NCBI GenBank assembly: GCA_032622095.1
Contig: CP136064.1
Location: forward strand, 125,783,605 to 125,847,604
Length of the DNA stretch: 64,000 nt
Source of the DNA: Siphonodentalium dalli
Lineage: Eukaryota; Mollusca; Scaphopoda; Gadilida; Siphonodentaliidae
Reading direction: 5' to 3'
Part shown: one piece after another, positions 12,127-23,513 of the stretch
Numbering within the stretch: position 1 is the stretch's first letter
How the letters are laid out: every line of letters starts with the position of its first letter
Position numbers and translations under genes: made by a program
The notes under the pieces: model-generated
Database searches by the model: none
What the model saw: only the letters and a program-made list of their open reading frames with translations
Told to the model about the DNA's origin: nothing

Positions 12127-12202
12127 ATGAGAGTCTGGATGATATGCGTTTGCCTGTACCTTGTTGCCGTTGGATTCGTCGCTTGTCAGGAATCTCCACT
12201 GA
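12127..12202 (+). CDS. First coding exon of a small secreted protein (signal peptide exon)
   Basis: The ATG at 12127 opens 25 codons plus one base. The peptide starts MRVWMICVCLYLVAVGFVAC, a typical signal peptide with a short n-region (one Arg), a hydrophobic core of about 14 residues and a small-residue cleavage region near Ala19-Cys20, followed by QESPL. The exon ends at 12202 with an A before GTAAGC, a good 5' splice site in phase 1. Upstream, TTTCTTTCTTTCAG ends at 12110. The exon may therefore start at 12111 with a 16-nt leader, or transcription may begin after the TATAAATA at 12048. The proposed partner is the exon at 20505, whose first two bases complete the split codon as ACG (Thr). 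I do not recognise the protein. Signal-peptide exons ending in phase 1 are common in animal secreted proteins. Additional phase 1-1 exons in the intron cannot be excluded. Confidence 0.65.
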
Positions 12203-12317
12203 GTAAGCGAAAACGATTACAGCTATAAATAGTAGGGAGGTTTTAGTTTGAGGGTTTTAGTTTGGTTCTGACTATACTTCGAGCCACCCGCCAGCACCCC
12301 CTGTTCATGTCGTTTGC

Positions 12318-12399
12318 ACATGGGCGATTATTGAACTTAATATCCAAGCATTTCGTAAGGGAACTACTCGTCGAAGAGTATTTAGTAAATAAAGGTTAA
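12318..12399. repeat. Fragment of TTAA-flanked MITE (relative of 4071-4360)
   Basis: TTGAACTTAATATCCAAGCA, then GGGAACTACTCG and GTATTTAGTAAATAAAGG ending at TTAA (12396-12399), parallels the right half of the element at 4071-4360. No matching left end was found. Confidence 0.5.
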
Positions 12400-12614
12400 C
12401 ATTGAATGGTAAGTGGTCTGACCAGAGACCTTTATGGACACTTTGATAACATCCACTCATCGAGAGACGAACATTTAATAAAATACCAACTTGGCAGAAA
12501 GTTAAATGTATAGTACCCCTATGTAGCAGACTAAACTACTGCGCCCCCATCAGATTACAGGTATCTTATGCATACAGCATGCAATATCAAAGATAGTTTC
12601 TTCGTCCATATTTA

Positions 12615-12835
12615 TATGGAAATTCACGTGTCCTACGCATATGTCAAATTTATGGAAATATACATGATCTGTATATGCCATAAATGGAAAATACGTGAAA
12701 TTTAAATGAAACTAAATTTAAAATATACGTGGAATTTAAAAACCATTTATATTCGAAATAGCACCTTTATGGGTTGTTTAAATTAAAAAAAACGTGAAAT
12801 TTACACCTAATTTTTGTTCATAATGAAACTTTTGT
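12615..12835. repeat. AT-rich degenerate repeats around ACGTGAAATTTAA
   Basis: CACGTG and ACGTGAAATTTAAAT-like motifs recur about four times with 35-60 bp spacing. This is probably a decayed simple or tandem repeat. I see no gene. Confidence 0.4.
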
Positions 12836-12984
12836 GGATACATTTATATCCACACATATGTGCCCTTTACGAGAAACTTATTTTTGCATCACGAAATCCA
12901 CCAGCGATAATGATTGTCTGCTTATTGTTCAAGCTGTTCGGTCCGCGTTTAAAAAAAATGTAAATATATTTGACTAACACGAAA

Positions 12985-13025
12985 ACAGCGTTTAAAAGGC
13001 TTTTTAAAAATTTGAAAGCCATTTT
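12985..13025 (-). repeat. Solo fragment of the foldback arm at 23.6/24.5 kb
   Basis: GAAAACAGCGTTTAAAAGG followed by CTTTTTAAAAATTTGAAA closely matches part of the inverted arms at 23585-23625 and 24534-24575. It is a fragment of the same element family far from the main copy. Confidence 0.5.
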
Positions 13026-13136
13026 CTTCTCTTTTGAGTTAAAAACCCTTCTCCAGTTTGGGCAGCGGCTATTTATCATCGGATGGCAAAAACAAATATC
13101 ATATCATCACAATAAACTCATATAATGACAATTACT

Positions 13137-15302
13137 ACCCACCTTCTTGGTAAATAGGCCCAGTTGACCCTCGGTGACCACCTTCAGACATCCTGGGGGA
13201 TGGTACGTAAAAATCGACCAATTTTGAAGGAAATTTCGTATAGTTTGAGTATTTAGTGGCACAAGCTGTCGCTTTATGTCCACATAATCACCATTCCTAC
13301 ACGCCTTACAGAAAACCCGGACCAGTTGACCCTCGGTTGACCACCTACAGATATCCTGGGGGGATGGTACGCAAAAAATGACAAATTTTGAAGGAAATTT
13401 CGTATAGTTTGAGTATTTAGTGGCACAAGCTGTCGCTTTATGCCCACATAATCACCATTCCTACCCGCCTTACAGAAAACACGGACCAGTTGACCCTCGG
13501 TTGACCACCTACAGATATCATGGGGGATGGTACTAAAAAAATTACCAATTTTGAAGGAAATTTCGTATAGTTTGAGTATTTAGTGGCACAAGCTGTCGCT
13601 TTATGCCCACATAATCACCATTCCTACCCGCCTTACAGAAAACCCGGACCAGTTGACCATCGGTTGACCACCTACAGATATCCTGGAGGGATGGTACGCA
13701 AAAAATGACCAATTTTGAAGGAAATTTCGTATAGTTTGAGTATTTAGTGGCACAAGCTGTCGCTTTATATCCACATAATCACCATTCCTACCCGCCTTAC
13801 AGAAAACCCGGACCAGTTGACCCTCGGTTGACCACCTACAGATATCCTGGGGGGATGGTACGCAAAAAATGACCAATTTTGAAGGAAATTTTGTATAGTT
13901 TGAGTATTTAGTGGCCCAAGCTGTCGCTTTATGCCGACATAATCACCATCCCTACCCGCCTTACAGAAAACCCGGACCAGTTGACCCTCGGTTGACCACC
14001 TACAGATATCCGTGGGGGATGGTACCCAAACAATGACCAATTTTGAAGAAAATTTCGTATAGTTTGAGTATTTAGTGGCACAAGCTGTCGCTTTATGCCC
14101 ACATAATCACCATTCCTACCCGCCTTACAGAAAACCCGGACCAGTTGACCCTCGGTTGACCACCTACAGATATCCTGGGGGATGGCACGCAAAAAATGAC
14201 CAATTTTGAAGGAAATTTCGTATAGTTTGAGTATTTAGTGGCACAAGCTATCGCTTTATGCCCACATAATCACCATTCCTACCCGCCTTACAGAAAACCC
14301 GGACCAGTTGACCATCGGTTGACCACCTACAGATATCCTGGGGGGATGGTACGCAAAAAATGACCAATTTTGAAGGAAATTTTGTATAGTTTGAGTATTT
14401 AGTGGACCAAGCTGTCGCTTTATGCCGACATAATCACCATCCCTACCCGCCTTACAGAAAATCCGGACCAGTTGACCCTCGGTTGACCACCTACAGATAT
14501 CCGTGGGGGATGGTACCCAAACAATGACCAATTTTGAAGAAAATTTCGTATAGTTTGAGTATTTAGTGGCACAAGCTGTCGCTTTATGCCCACATAATCA
14601 CCATTCCTACCCGCCTTACAGAAAACCCGGACCAGTTGACCCTCGGTTGACCACCTACAGATATCCTGGGGGATGGCACGCAAAAAATGACCAATTTTGA
14701 AGGAAATTTCGTATAGTTTGAGTATTTAGTGGCACAAGCTGTCGCTTTATGCCCACATAATCACCATTCCTACCCGTCTTACAGAAAACCCGGACCAGTT
14801 GACCCTCGGTTGACTACCTACATATATCCTGGGGGATGGTGCGCAAAAAATGACCAATTTTGAAGGAAATTTCGTATAGTTTGAGTATTTAGTGGCACAA
14901 GCTGTCGCTTTATGTCCACATAATCACCATTCCTACCCGCCTTACAGAAAACCCGGACCGGTTGACCCTCGGTTGACCACCTACAGATATCCTGGGGGGA
15001 TGGTACGCAAAAAATGACCAATTTTGAAGGAAATTTCGTATAGTTTGAGTATTTAGTGGCACAAGCTGTCGCTTTATGCCCACATAATCACCATTCCTAC
15101 CCGCCTTACAGAAAACCCGGACCAGTTGACCACCTACAGATATCCTGTGGGGATGGTACGCAAAAAATGACCAATTTTGAAGGAAATTTCGTATAGTTTG
15201 AGTATTTAGTGGCACAAGCTGTCGATTTATGCCCACATAATCACCATTCCTACCCGCCTTACAGAAAACACGGACCAGTTGACCCTCGGTTGACCACCTA
15301 CA
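13137..15302. repeat. 164-bp satellite array, about 13 monomers
   Basis: Each monomer carries the blocks AATTTTGAAGGAAATTTCG, GGCACAAGCTGTCGCTTTA, CCCGCCTTACAGAAAAC and ACCACCTACAGATATCCTGG. Landmarks recur at 164-bp steps (for example 13601, 13765, 13929). Monomers around 13765-14192 recur almost unchanged 491 bp later (14256-14683), so groups of three form a higher-order unit. Minus-strand frames of about 90 codons run through it, but 164 is not a multiple of 3 and the same peptide reappears in shifted frames, so they are not genes. One monomer near 15121 is shortened. Confidence 0.9.
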
Positions 15303-16178
15303 GTGGAATTTACAAAACAAGTACAGTATATTAGGTCTGGACCGAGCCTTTGGCGAGGTTCAGACCTATTTACTGGATGAGTTTTGTAATTTCCGCTATA
15401 AACTGGGGACGAATTGTAGATTTTATTTATTACATGATCCAAAACCTTGACAAAACATACTTAAATCAACAAATGCGACGCGAAACTAACATCGGCTTCT
15501 ATAGGGCATGCGATGGCGTTTCACGTAACTATATGCGTTGTTTGCCCGCGCAAAGAAATAGTCCCAGATAAATAAAGACCCTTTGGCGTATTTAGTGGCG
15601 TATATTTAATGACATAACTTTTCAAACTCATCATTCATTATAGTTTGTTGGAAGATACAGATATCCTGTGGGGATGGTACGCAAAAAATGACCAAAATTT
15701 TGAAGGAAATTTCGTATAGTTTGAGTATTTAGTGGCACAAGCTGTCGCTTTATGCCCACATAATCACCATTCCTACCCGCCTTACAGAAAACCCGGACCA
15801 GTTGACCCTCGGTTGACCACCTACAGTGGAATTTACAAAACAAGTACAGTATATTAGGTCTGGACCGAGCCTTTGGCGAGGTTCAGACCTATTTACTGGA
15901 TGAGTTTTGTAATTTCCGCTATAAACTGGGGACGAATTGTAGATTTTATTTATTACATGATCCAAAACCTTGACAAAACATACTTAAATCAACAAAAGCG
16001 ACGCGAAACTAACATGGGATTCTATAGGGCATGCGATGGCGTTTCACGTAACTATATGCGTTGTTTGCCCGCGCAAAGAAATAGTCCCAGATAAATAAAG
16101 ACTCTTTGGCGTATTTAGTGGCGTATATTTAATGACATAACTTTTCAAACTCATCATTCATTATAGTTTGTTGGAAAA
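15133..16178. repeat. 523-bp tandem duplication at the satellite edge
   Basis: Two near-identical units (about 15133-15655 and 15656-16178) each join a partial 164-bp monomer to about 350 bp of unique sequence. The unique part includes a hairpin, AGGTCTGGACCGAGCC facing GGCGAGGTTCAGACCT, at 15334-15368 and again 523 bp later. The duplicated reading frames at 15350 and 15873 are 523 bp apart and differ by few residues. This looks like a recent unequal crossover or replication slippage event. Confidence 0.85.
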
Positions 16179-18170
16179 ATATTGGAAGCCATAGTATTTT
16201 GAGACGTAGCGTACGGAATGTAAACAGATGACAAACCGGAAGTCAAATGTCACCTGGCACTATTTCCTGTTACGTTTAATATCACAATTTATTGAATGGG
16301 TTTATTGAATGGAATAAGCTTAGACAGGATCATGTTATAAAATAATTTAGGGTTTTCCTGTTAAGATCGAGAATGTAACAAACATATACAAAGAAATAGC
16401 TTGAAATCTCAAGTCACATCACTGCCCGAAATGAAATTTAAGGTTTTAAAGAAATGATTTTGTGATTTATAATACTCAGGGTGGCATAAGTTATTATCAG
16501 TATATGTTTATGGTTCATGAGACCAAACTAAGATAACAATATGACTAATACTACAATGACAGCGTGAGAAAAGTTTTCACACGTTCCAGCATGCGTTATT
16601 GACTTTTTGCGTCCTAACATGTATGGCATATACAGATATCACAATTGATATGAATTGGAACTTCTTGATTATGTAGTGGTTGGTGGACTACTCTGGCCTT
16701 AAGGGCCAACAGCACGTTTTGCCAAAATTTCCTGATATTTCAAAATCTATTATCTCACAATCGATCTGGAATTTCTTTTTGAATTTTAGTACAAGCTATT
16801 ATTGTGACATAATTTTAGAACCATCAGCTAGTTGGAAGAATTTTAACCCCATTTGCTATATTTTTCTGGCATGACAAATATGTAAAAGTTTACTGTTTCC
16901 GAGTACCAAGAATTTTAATAAGTTCAGTTCATGACATCATATCTGAAGATCACGAGAGGAGACTTCTTTGATTTGATTCAAGAAATTTTATAATTATTTT
17001 CATTTAGAAAGGCAACGACCAATAAATAATTGTCAATATTTAAATATTTCATGTCGAGCCTGGTGATCAATAAACTTTGGGCCGATATGAGATTTAGGTA
17101 ATATGTCCATAGCCAGTTATCCAGCTGACAAGATATATAATACTACGGCCTATTTCCAGTTGATGGTTCGCTGTTTCAGTGGACCAGCCTGCATATCAAC
17201 ATGTTTTTAATTTGTACTCACAAATGAAGCTTCCTCTCATAGAGCCAAGACAATTATCTATTTGATTATTAAATTGTTGTGTGAAATTATTAACTATTTG
17301 AGCAATTCTTGGTACAAAAGGAAATTCAATACTTTTCGTCAGATTGATCCAGAAAAATTATTTGTTGAAAATACCTTTCTCTTTTTACCTGGCTTTATGC
17401 AAAACGTGCATCTGCCTCTTAACTATAGTATATTCATACCTAGTAATTTGGGTATGAGACTACTTGAGCCCCTCCCACAGTTACCTAGTATTTACAATGG
17501 TGGTGTGTATATAAGTATAAGAAATTGAACACATTCTGTTTTCAAATCCAACATTGCTAAATCTACTTATACTAGACTTAAACTTACATTGTTATCTCAT
17601 TTTGCGTCATATTTATTTATCCGTCATATGTGTGTACATTTGTCATGAATTAGAATACCCAGTTTAGCGTTCATTGATGTGGTTACCAATGTCGACCATC
17701 AAAGTCATTTGTGTACTATTATTACTGGAATCATTCGCTATTCTAGCCTGTTCTGAGAAATATTATCTGCCACTAGTCTGCGAATTAGCTTATGATATGT
17801 GTGTCACGTTGGAGCTATGTTGTTATTGTTAAAACAAATTTAATACTTTACTTTCATATAAATTTCAAGTTCAACAAAATTCAATGATGGATATAAATAC
17901 AATGGTTAGGTTCCAAACTATCACCAAGAGCACAGCTACGAGATTCAATTTAGATAAAACATAACCATTACTATTTGTGATGGGTGGGTCCCCAAAATGA
18001 CCAACACGGCAATTGTTTATATACATTATAATGTAAAATAATTCAACGAGCTGACATTGGCATCTTTAAACATCGATTTTAAAAAGTCGGCATGACATTG
18101 GAAAAATCTGCGATAGTTCTCAGACCCAACACACACCCGGAACCTGTATCATGGATTTGTTCACGTTCAG
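16179..18170. other. Intronic or intergenic sequence, nothing recognised
   Basis: The sequence is AT-rich without repeats that I can match elsewhere in the window. The frames at 16680-16874 and 17262-17528 show no domain and no splice pair. Confidence 0.5.
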
Positions 18171-20349
18171 TGCACTGTTAGAAAATACTGTCGATTTAAC
18201 AGTGTCGGACCGTCGTAATCCGACGGTCCCATACCGTTTCATCAGTTGAACGGTGAACCGCCATTGTTTTTTGTGCCTTGAAAATGATCTAAGTTACAAA
18301 TTTTCGGATTCAAAGTTCATGCCGTCAAACTTCAATATTATATTTACCGGTGACCAAATTATATTCGGCAGTGACTCCAATCTGTAAGACCGAATCTGAC
18401 TACGCTGATATTTAATATATATTATTAACTGTTTAATTGTATTCAGTACAGTGATCCGGTATTCATTCTGTGCAATGAGGATCCGTCTTATCTTGCGTAG
18501 GTAATTAAATTATGTCCCATTTTCTTTATCATTCACGAATATTCTTTTGTCGTTTTGCCTATTTCATCGCGGGCTCTCTACAAGCTATTGTTTTTTGGGG
18601 GAAATGCGACCTGTACAATTGTGATATAATATTACGACGGTCTGACTTCGGGTTCCTATGTGAAGTTCTAAATGTCCGAAAACCGACTTAATCATTGATA
18701 TTTTCCACTAAATTGTGACAACTGGGTTGTCTTCAAGCTGCCTCTTCGAGCTGTCGGCTTTGACGTGTCTTCATTCGTCTCAGTGCTCATGTTGAAATTG
18801 ACAGTGCTGTGACTATCAAAGCATTGAACAATTTACTGACACAAAAGGATACAGGTACAATTAACAAGAGCTTCGGTGTCAACCACTGGTGACAATAATA
18901 TCATCAACAACAGCAGCTATTATAATGTTGACAGTGTTGATTTTAACTTGAACTGTTCAATTCAGTTGACAGTATTCTGATTGTTTCAAAGCACATATAT
19001 GTACATTTACACGAGAGGATATACTGTACGCACCAGAGTAATTCACAAGTGCTTCAGTGTCAACAACAACAACAACAACACCGTAAACAATGAACTGACG
19101 CCGCGCAGTGACGGATGATCACATATCTACAATTCCAACTTACAAGTACAACTTTACAATTACACGGACCAATTCATCCCGTGTTCATCAATTGTCATTG
19201 AATCGTGTGGATATGAGACATTGTCGTCATTCGCCATGTTATCGCCAAGTTAATGCGACAATTTACGGACCGGGGTGCACTATTGGTTGGATGTTCTTAT
19301 CAAACTACCTTTGGCTGACTCACTAATATGGATACTAAGTGTATACATAGTTTTATGCATCATGCTGTCAAATTTCATCGAAAAATGTGCGACTATAGGA
19401 GAACATTGTCGCCAAGTCATCACGCACAGTTAATACGGTATCTGCTGTTGTCTTGAAGGTTTCAATCCCAACTAGTTGTTATTGGTATACATATATTGTC
19501 GTGGTGTACGGATTCACCTGTTAAAACCAAAACTGTGTTTGCAAGTGACTGGACAATTTCACGCCTGACATGTTACCAAAAAGTATTTCATTAAGATGTT
19601 TTACTTTTACATGTACATAAATTTGAGTTTTAACTGTGATACATGTGTAGCTTTGTTCTGTTATGTCTTAAAAGGGCATGCATTTCATGTTTTAGAATGG
19701 TACAAATTAGAATTACTCGTAACTGAATAGTGATTGGTTGATTATCAGCTGTTACTGGTATCGTTTTTTATTTACAGCAATATTTATACAGTAGTTAGTG
19801 AAAGGTGAACACATTGCGCGTGCGCAGCCTTTTTCTGGATTAAAAATTCCGCGAGGCAGATAACAAGTTTGATCCTCTGCAAACTTCAAAGTTTCATAAG
19901 TATTGTCTATCACTTTATGCATTGAGGATTTATGTTTCATCAAAACTATGATCGTAATAGAAGAAATAAGATGTATTTTTCAGTTACGAATAATACTAGT
20001 TTCGACCATTCCAAAACATATGAATCGTAATGCCTACCGGGAAATCATATTGTCTCCATGGGAACTTGGCTAGTTCTATGGTAAATTAGCAAATTAAGAG
20101 CAAAACAATTGTGTTGACCCGTGAAAAATACCATTGGTCTGACCTTTATTAGTTACGTCTTGATATTAATTAAACGGTGTTGAACCGTAAAAAAATACAA
20201 ATGTCTTATAGTTACAGTCTGCCAGTAACTTAAACGGTTTTGTACTGTGGAGCATGCTACAGCCTGACAGTATGTTTAACGGTCCAAGGTTGGCAGCGAT
20301 GTTGCGCGGTGTGACACCGTTAAAGCGACGGGCATTTTCTAACAGTGTG
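18171..20349. mobile_element. CACTA-like (CMC) non-autonomous element
   Basis: The element spans 18173-20347. The left end CACTGTTAGAAAATACTGTC is mirrored at the right end, where the reverse complement reads CACTGTTAGAAAATGCCCGTC. Both continue into TTTAAC-GTGTC blocks, giving about 35 bp of terminal inverted repeat. TG flanks both ends (18171-18172 and 20348-20349), and the CACTG start fits the CACTA/EnSpm-Chapaev group, which makes short duplications. ACCGTTAAA/TTTAACGGT motifs recur in the last 200 bp as subterminal repeats. A block of about 190 bp around 18830-19090 is tandemly duplicated. No transposase is encoded. Confidence 0.6.
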
Positions 20350-20504
20350 TATATATTTTGTATTATTAGTACGCCGTGAGTGTTTCGTCTTGTTTTTATC
20401 ACCGAAACGTAATAGAGTGAGAAATTAGTATTTGAAATTTGAGACCTGAGTATATTACGACTCGTTTTTATGACAGTTTGGACATAATGTGTTTTCATTT
20501 TCAG

Positions 20505-20668
20505 CGTACAAGGGAGAAAGTTTCGACGTAGAAGTTGACGTTGACAGGAAAACAAAACTGATCCAGAGAATTATTTTCAAGGCCCACAACAACAATAACA
20601 ACAACAATAACGACATGGAGAAGAAAGCGATGGATCGCGCCTGGGGGTCTAATACTTTTGGGGGGTGA
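20505..20668 (+). CDS. Terminal coding exon of the small secreted protein
   Basis: GTTTTCATTTTCAG ends at 20504. The exon then supplies CG to complete the codon begun at 12202 and reads 53 further codons to a TGA at 20666-20668. The residues begin YKGESFDVEVDVDRKTKLIQ, a charged segment with alternating acidic and valine positions. They continue through a short basic stretch, a run of eight Asn encoded by mixed AAC/AAT codons, an acidic-basic segment, and the C-terminus GSNTFGG. Mixed codon use in the Asn run argues against a pure trinucleotide expansion. There is no cysteine after the signal peptide and no membrane segment. Single Arg and Lys-Lys sites could be processing sites, so a neuropeptide-like precursor or a small matrix protein are both possible, but I recognise neither. 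AATAAA follows at once. The opposite-strand frame 20455-21042 is a shadow. Confidence 0.6.
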
Positions 20669-20696
20669 AATAAAATTAATATTTTGTGTAAATAAA
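20669..20696 (+). terminator. Two AATAAA polyadenylation signals
   Basis: AATAAA occurs at 20669-20674, directly after the stop codon, and at 20691-20696. Either could serve the exon ending at 20668. The second leaves a more usual short 3' UTR. Confidence 0.45.
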
Positions 20697-20699
20697 TAC

Positions 20700-21938
20700 T
20701 GTTGTTGCGACCGCTTGTTGGAAGAAAACAAAATCCAAGAAAATAAAACATCAAAATGTTGGCAGTAATTTCTGTGCAGTCACGGGCTCGTCCTGATTGG
20801 TCAGTTGCCGGTGTTCCCATGGATATATGAACGTCGTTGTGTGGTACAATTATTGATATTCTGATATGTACCACAAAAATCGTCGTAAAATCAATGCAAT
20901 GCTGCCAACCCCTTAAATTGTCAGAATGCTCATAATTCAAACCACAGGCGAACCTGTTAATATCATGCCAGACCGAAGAAAGAGACATAATGGCTACCAG
21001 ATAATACTGATTTTTATTTAAGATAGAACAAAAAATAGTCATACCTGCACATTTTTCCAGAGTGAAAACGAAAAGGAGTTGTCGTTCAAATGTGACGTCA
21101 TGTTTGACGTTTCAGTCGGAAGAGAAGAACTATTTGGTGGAAAGAGTCATACCACGCATATCAGAACTGGGCTAATATATATATATAACCTCTTCGGAAA
21201 TCAACATTTGTTTGTCTGTCACTGTAATTTCGACGAAAACATATAGTTGAATTACAAAAGAAATAAACACACTGCGCGTGTATATTCTAATATGACCACA
21301 TAAACTGATTGTAGGACTCCGCTTCACGTCGTCATACTGACTCATACAATGAGCTTTATTGTGGCTATATATACTAAATACAAGCCGATGCACAGTGTAT
21401 TTATTTCTTAAATTTGGACGCTGAAGATGCACTAATCCTGTTAGTCACAGTTGATTTTGTTCTTGACAAATATTTAAACCTGCTAATACTGCCTCTCTGG
21501 AAATTCGATATCTGGCATCGTTATATTCGAGTATACAAACAGCAGGAGCAGAATTGTCTTTGGAGTCAAGTCGTATGGCGCATTCCAAAGAAGATACAAG
21601 TTTTTCCTTGCTATTTTCTGGCTTCTCGCATAGCACATTCCACGTCAACATTGATATATTTGGCAGCTGTTGAACACTGTTATGATAGTGTCCTGGAATA
21701 TTTCTAGCTAAAACCACATTGATTTTATTTTTGTGAAATGGTTATATTTATTGTTTTGTCAAAAAGTTTTGCTGAAAATAATACTTCCTAAATTTAATTG
21801 CGCACAATTGCGCATTACTAAATGCTATGACACGAATAAGTCTTTCTGTGGCTTATAAAGTATAACAATGTTTGATTTATTGATTGACCTTTTATCCGCA
21901 GAACTTGACGTACATGTATGTAATAAAACCGAGCATAT
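20700..21938. other. Intergenic sequence, no gene seen
   Basis: The frames at 21172-21432, 21414-21707 and 21445-21717 overlap on both strands and show no domain. I see no repeat shared with the rest of the window. Confidence 0.5.
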
Positions 21939-22859
21939 GGGTGCGTTTACATTGGTGTAGATATTTGTACAGTTTTACACACATATTAGTGTAAACGGGT
22001 ATTCGTGTGAGCAAAAATCGTATCCGTTATAAGTCACGGTCAACATCGAGGCATTGCAACAGGCAAATCGGATTTGAATAATCGTTACTGGCGCTTGGTG
22101 TATATGTGCTTAATCTTAATTTGTTCACCCCACGTATTCAATCTATATTCCATGGCATCAGATGGTTTGTGAAGGTAATAACATTTAAGTACTTTGTATT
22201 TGGCCGAGCAAACATCTGGGACGATTTTGCATATTGCTGAATCAGAAGTCAGGAACTCGGTTCGCAACCAGAAGCCAGGAAACGCAGAATGACACACATT
22301 TTTTTTTATACGGCGTCAACTCTTTCTGAAATTGTGCGTCCTGTTTCCTGCTTCTCACAGACTCGGCTCTACTCGGCTATACTCGGCTGAACAACGATGC
22401 TGATGCGGACGTGGCACCCCCAAATTTGGTAATATTTTTTCAACAGTTGGAAATTTCATACCTGACACAAAATTTGTTGGAAATTTCACACCAACACTAT
22501 GGTGAAATTGTTCTTGTAGTTTAAAGCTCGTGTGATTGGTCTGGTTCAAGGGGGTGGGTGCAGTTGGGAATTAGGGCCCTGCGAATCGATTCGATTCGAT
22601 GCGATTCGAAATCGTTCGTCTGATTCGATCGGCTACCATGATTCGGATGTCGTCGAATCATTGGTGACAGGGGCATTTCTGTGCTTTCTACAGACCACAA
22701 TGCTCTTACCAGAAAAGAAAATTCACTACAATAACGTAGTAAACGACTTAAACGCTTATGGCCGATGGCAGGGCATGTAATGTTTTCGCCAACTAATCTA
22801 TGCTGATTGAATAGTGTGAAACATTTAATAACTAAATCTTTAAAATAGTTGTACTTCGC

Positions 22860-23072
22860 GTTAATTCACAGTCACTTGTTATATATTCAATCCAAATATC
22901 TGGCCATTCTAAAAGTACAGGCAGAACAATCACCTTACAAAAGCGGGAAATGAGGATCATATGTCGGAAAATATATAATAGTCACACCGACCCACTCTCT
23001 ATATCTGAACACATTTTGAAATTCGATGATTTATATCATTTACATGTATCGCTATTCGTGCACGCTTGGTAG
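22860..23072 (+). pseudogene. LINE reverse-transcriptase C-terminal remnant
   Basis: One frame of about 70 codons reads LVIYSIQISG, then LQKREMRIICRKIYNSHTDP, then ILKFDDLYHLHVSLFVHAW to a TAG at 23070. This is the pattern found just after the polymerase core in CR1/L2/Jockey-type non-LTR retrotransposons: a Y-G-I-x-I-W-G-like motif, LQKR-x-x-RII, SHTDPLF-x-x-x-x-ILK, and D-L-Y-x-L. The motif normally containing Trp in I-W-G reads ISG here. Neither the polymerase core upstream nor a 3' tail is present. It lies inside the hAT-like element, so it was captured by it or inserted into it. Confidence 0.7.
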
Positions 23073-23513
23073 GCTACCAACTATATTTATTATTTTGAAA
23101 CGTTAAAAAAAAAACCCAGACAGTATAGTCAATTAATATCACATACTCTGAAAATAGCTCTGAACTACCAGTCTTTTTTTTTCGTCAACATTTGGTCAGA
23201 CGTCAGTTTTGATGCGAAATATATCTGGAGCAAATCTGTATTCAAAGCTGATTACAATAAAATGGCTATCTGCCATTATCAACTGATAGTAAATTGTGAT
23301 CATCCTCGATGTACTGATTGGAGAAACACCAATGCATCGCATGAATGTTACTATATAATACCCAAAACTTGTGATTAAGATCTATAACTAATTGACCCAA
23401 TCTGTAAGAATGACATAAGTGAACAACAGCATTGCCATACAAGGCTGTGTGATAGTGTCGTTCCAGTAATCATGGGAATTCCATCACACATGTATGCCAT
23501 ATTTGAGATCTGT

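Larger units (their letters stand above)
12203..20504 (+). other. Proposed 8.3-kb intron of the secreted-protein gene
   Basis: It begins GTAAGC and ends GTTTTCATTTTCAG. It contains the 164-bp satellite, the 523-bp tandem duplication and a CACTA-like element. I see no further exon in it, although short phase 1-1 exons would be hard to detect by eye. Confidence 0.5.

Noticed and set aside
13601-15965. Minus-strand frames with repeated CRWSTEGQLVRVFCKAGR-like peptides.
   Set aside because: They come from the 164-bp satellite. Consecutive monomers are out of frame with each other, so no repeat protein is encoded.
20455-21042. 195-codon minus-strand frame with a leucine-rich stretch.
   Set aside because: The leucine run is the antisense of the AAC/AAT-coded Asn run in the terminal exon at 20505-20668. 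It has no independent support.
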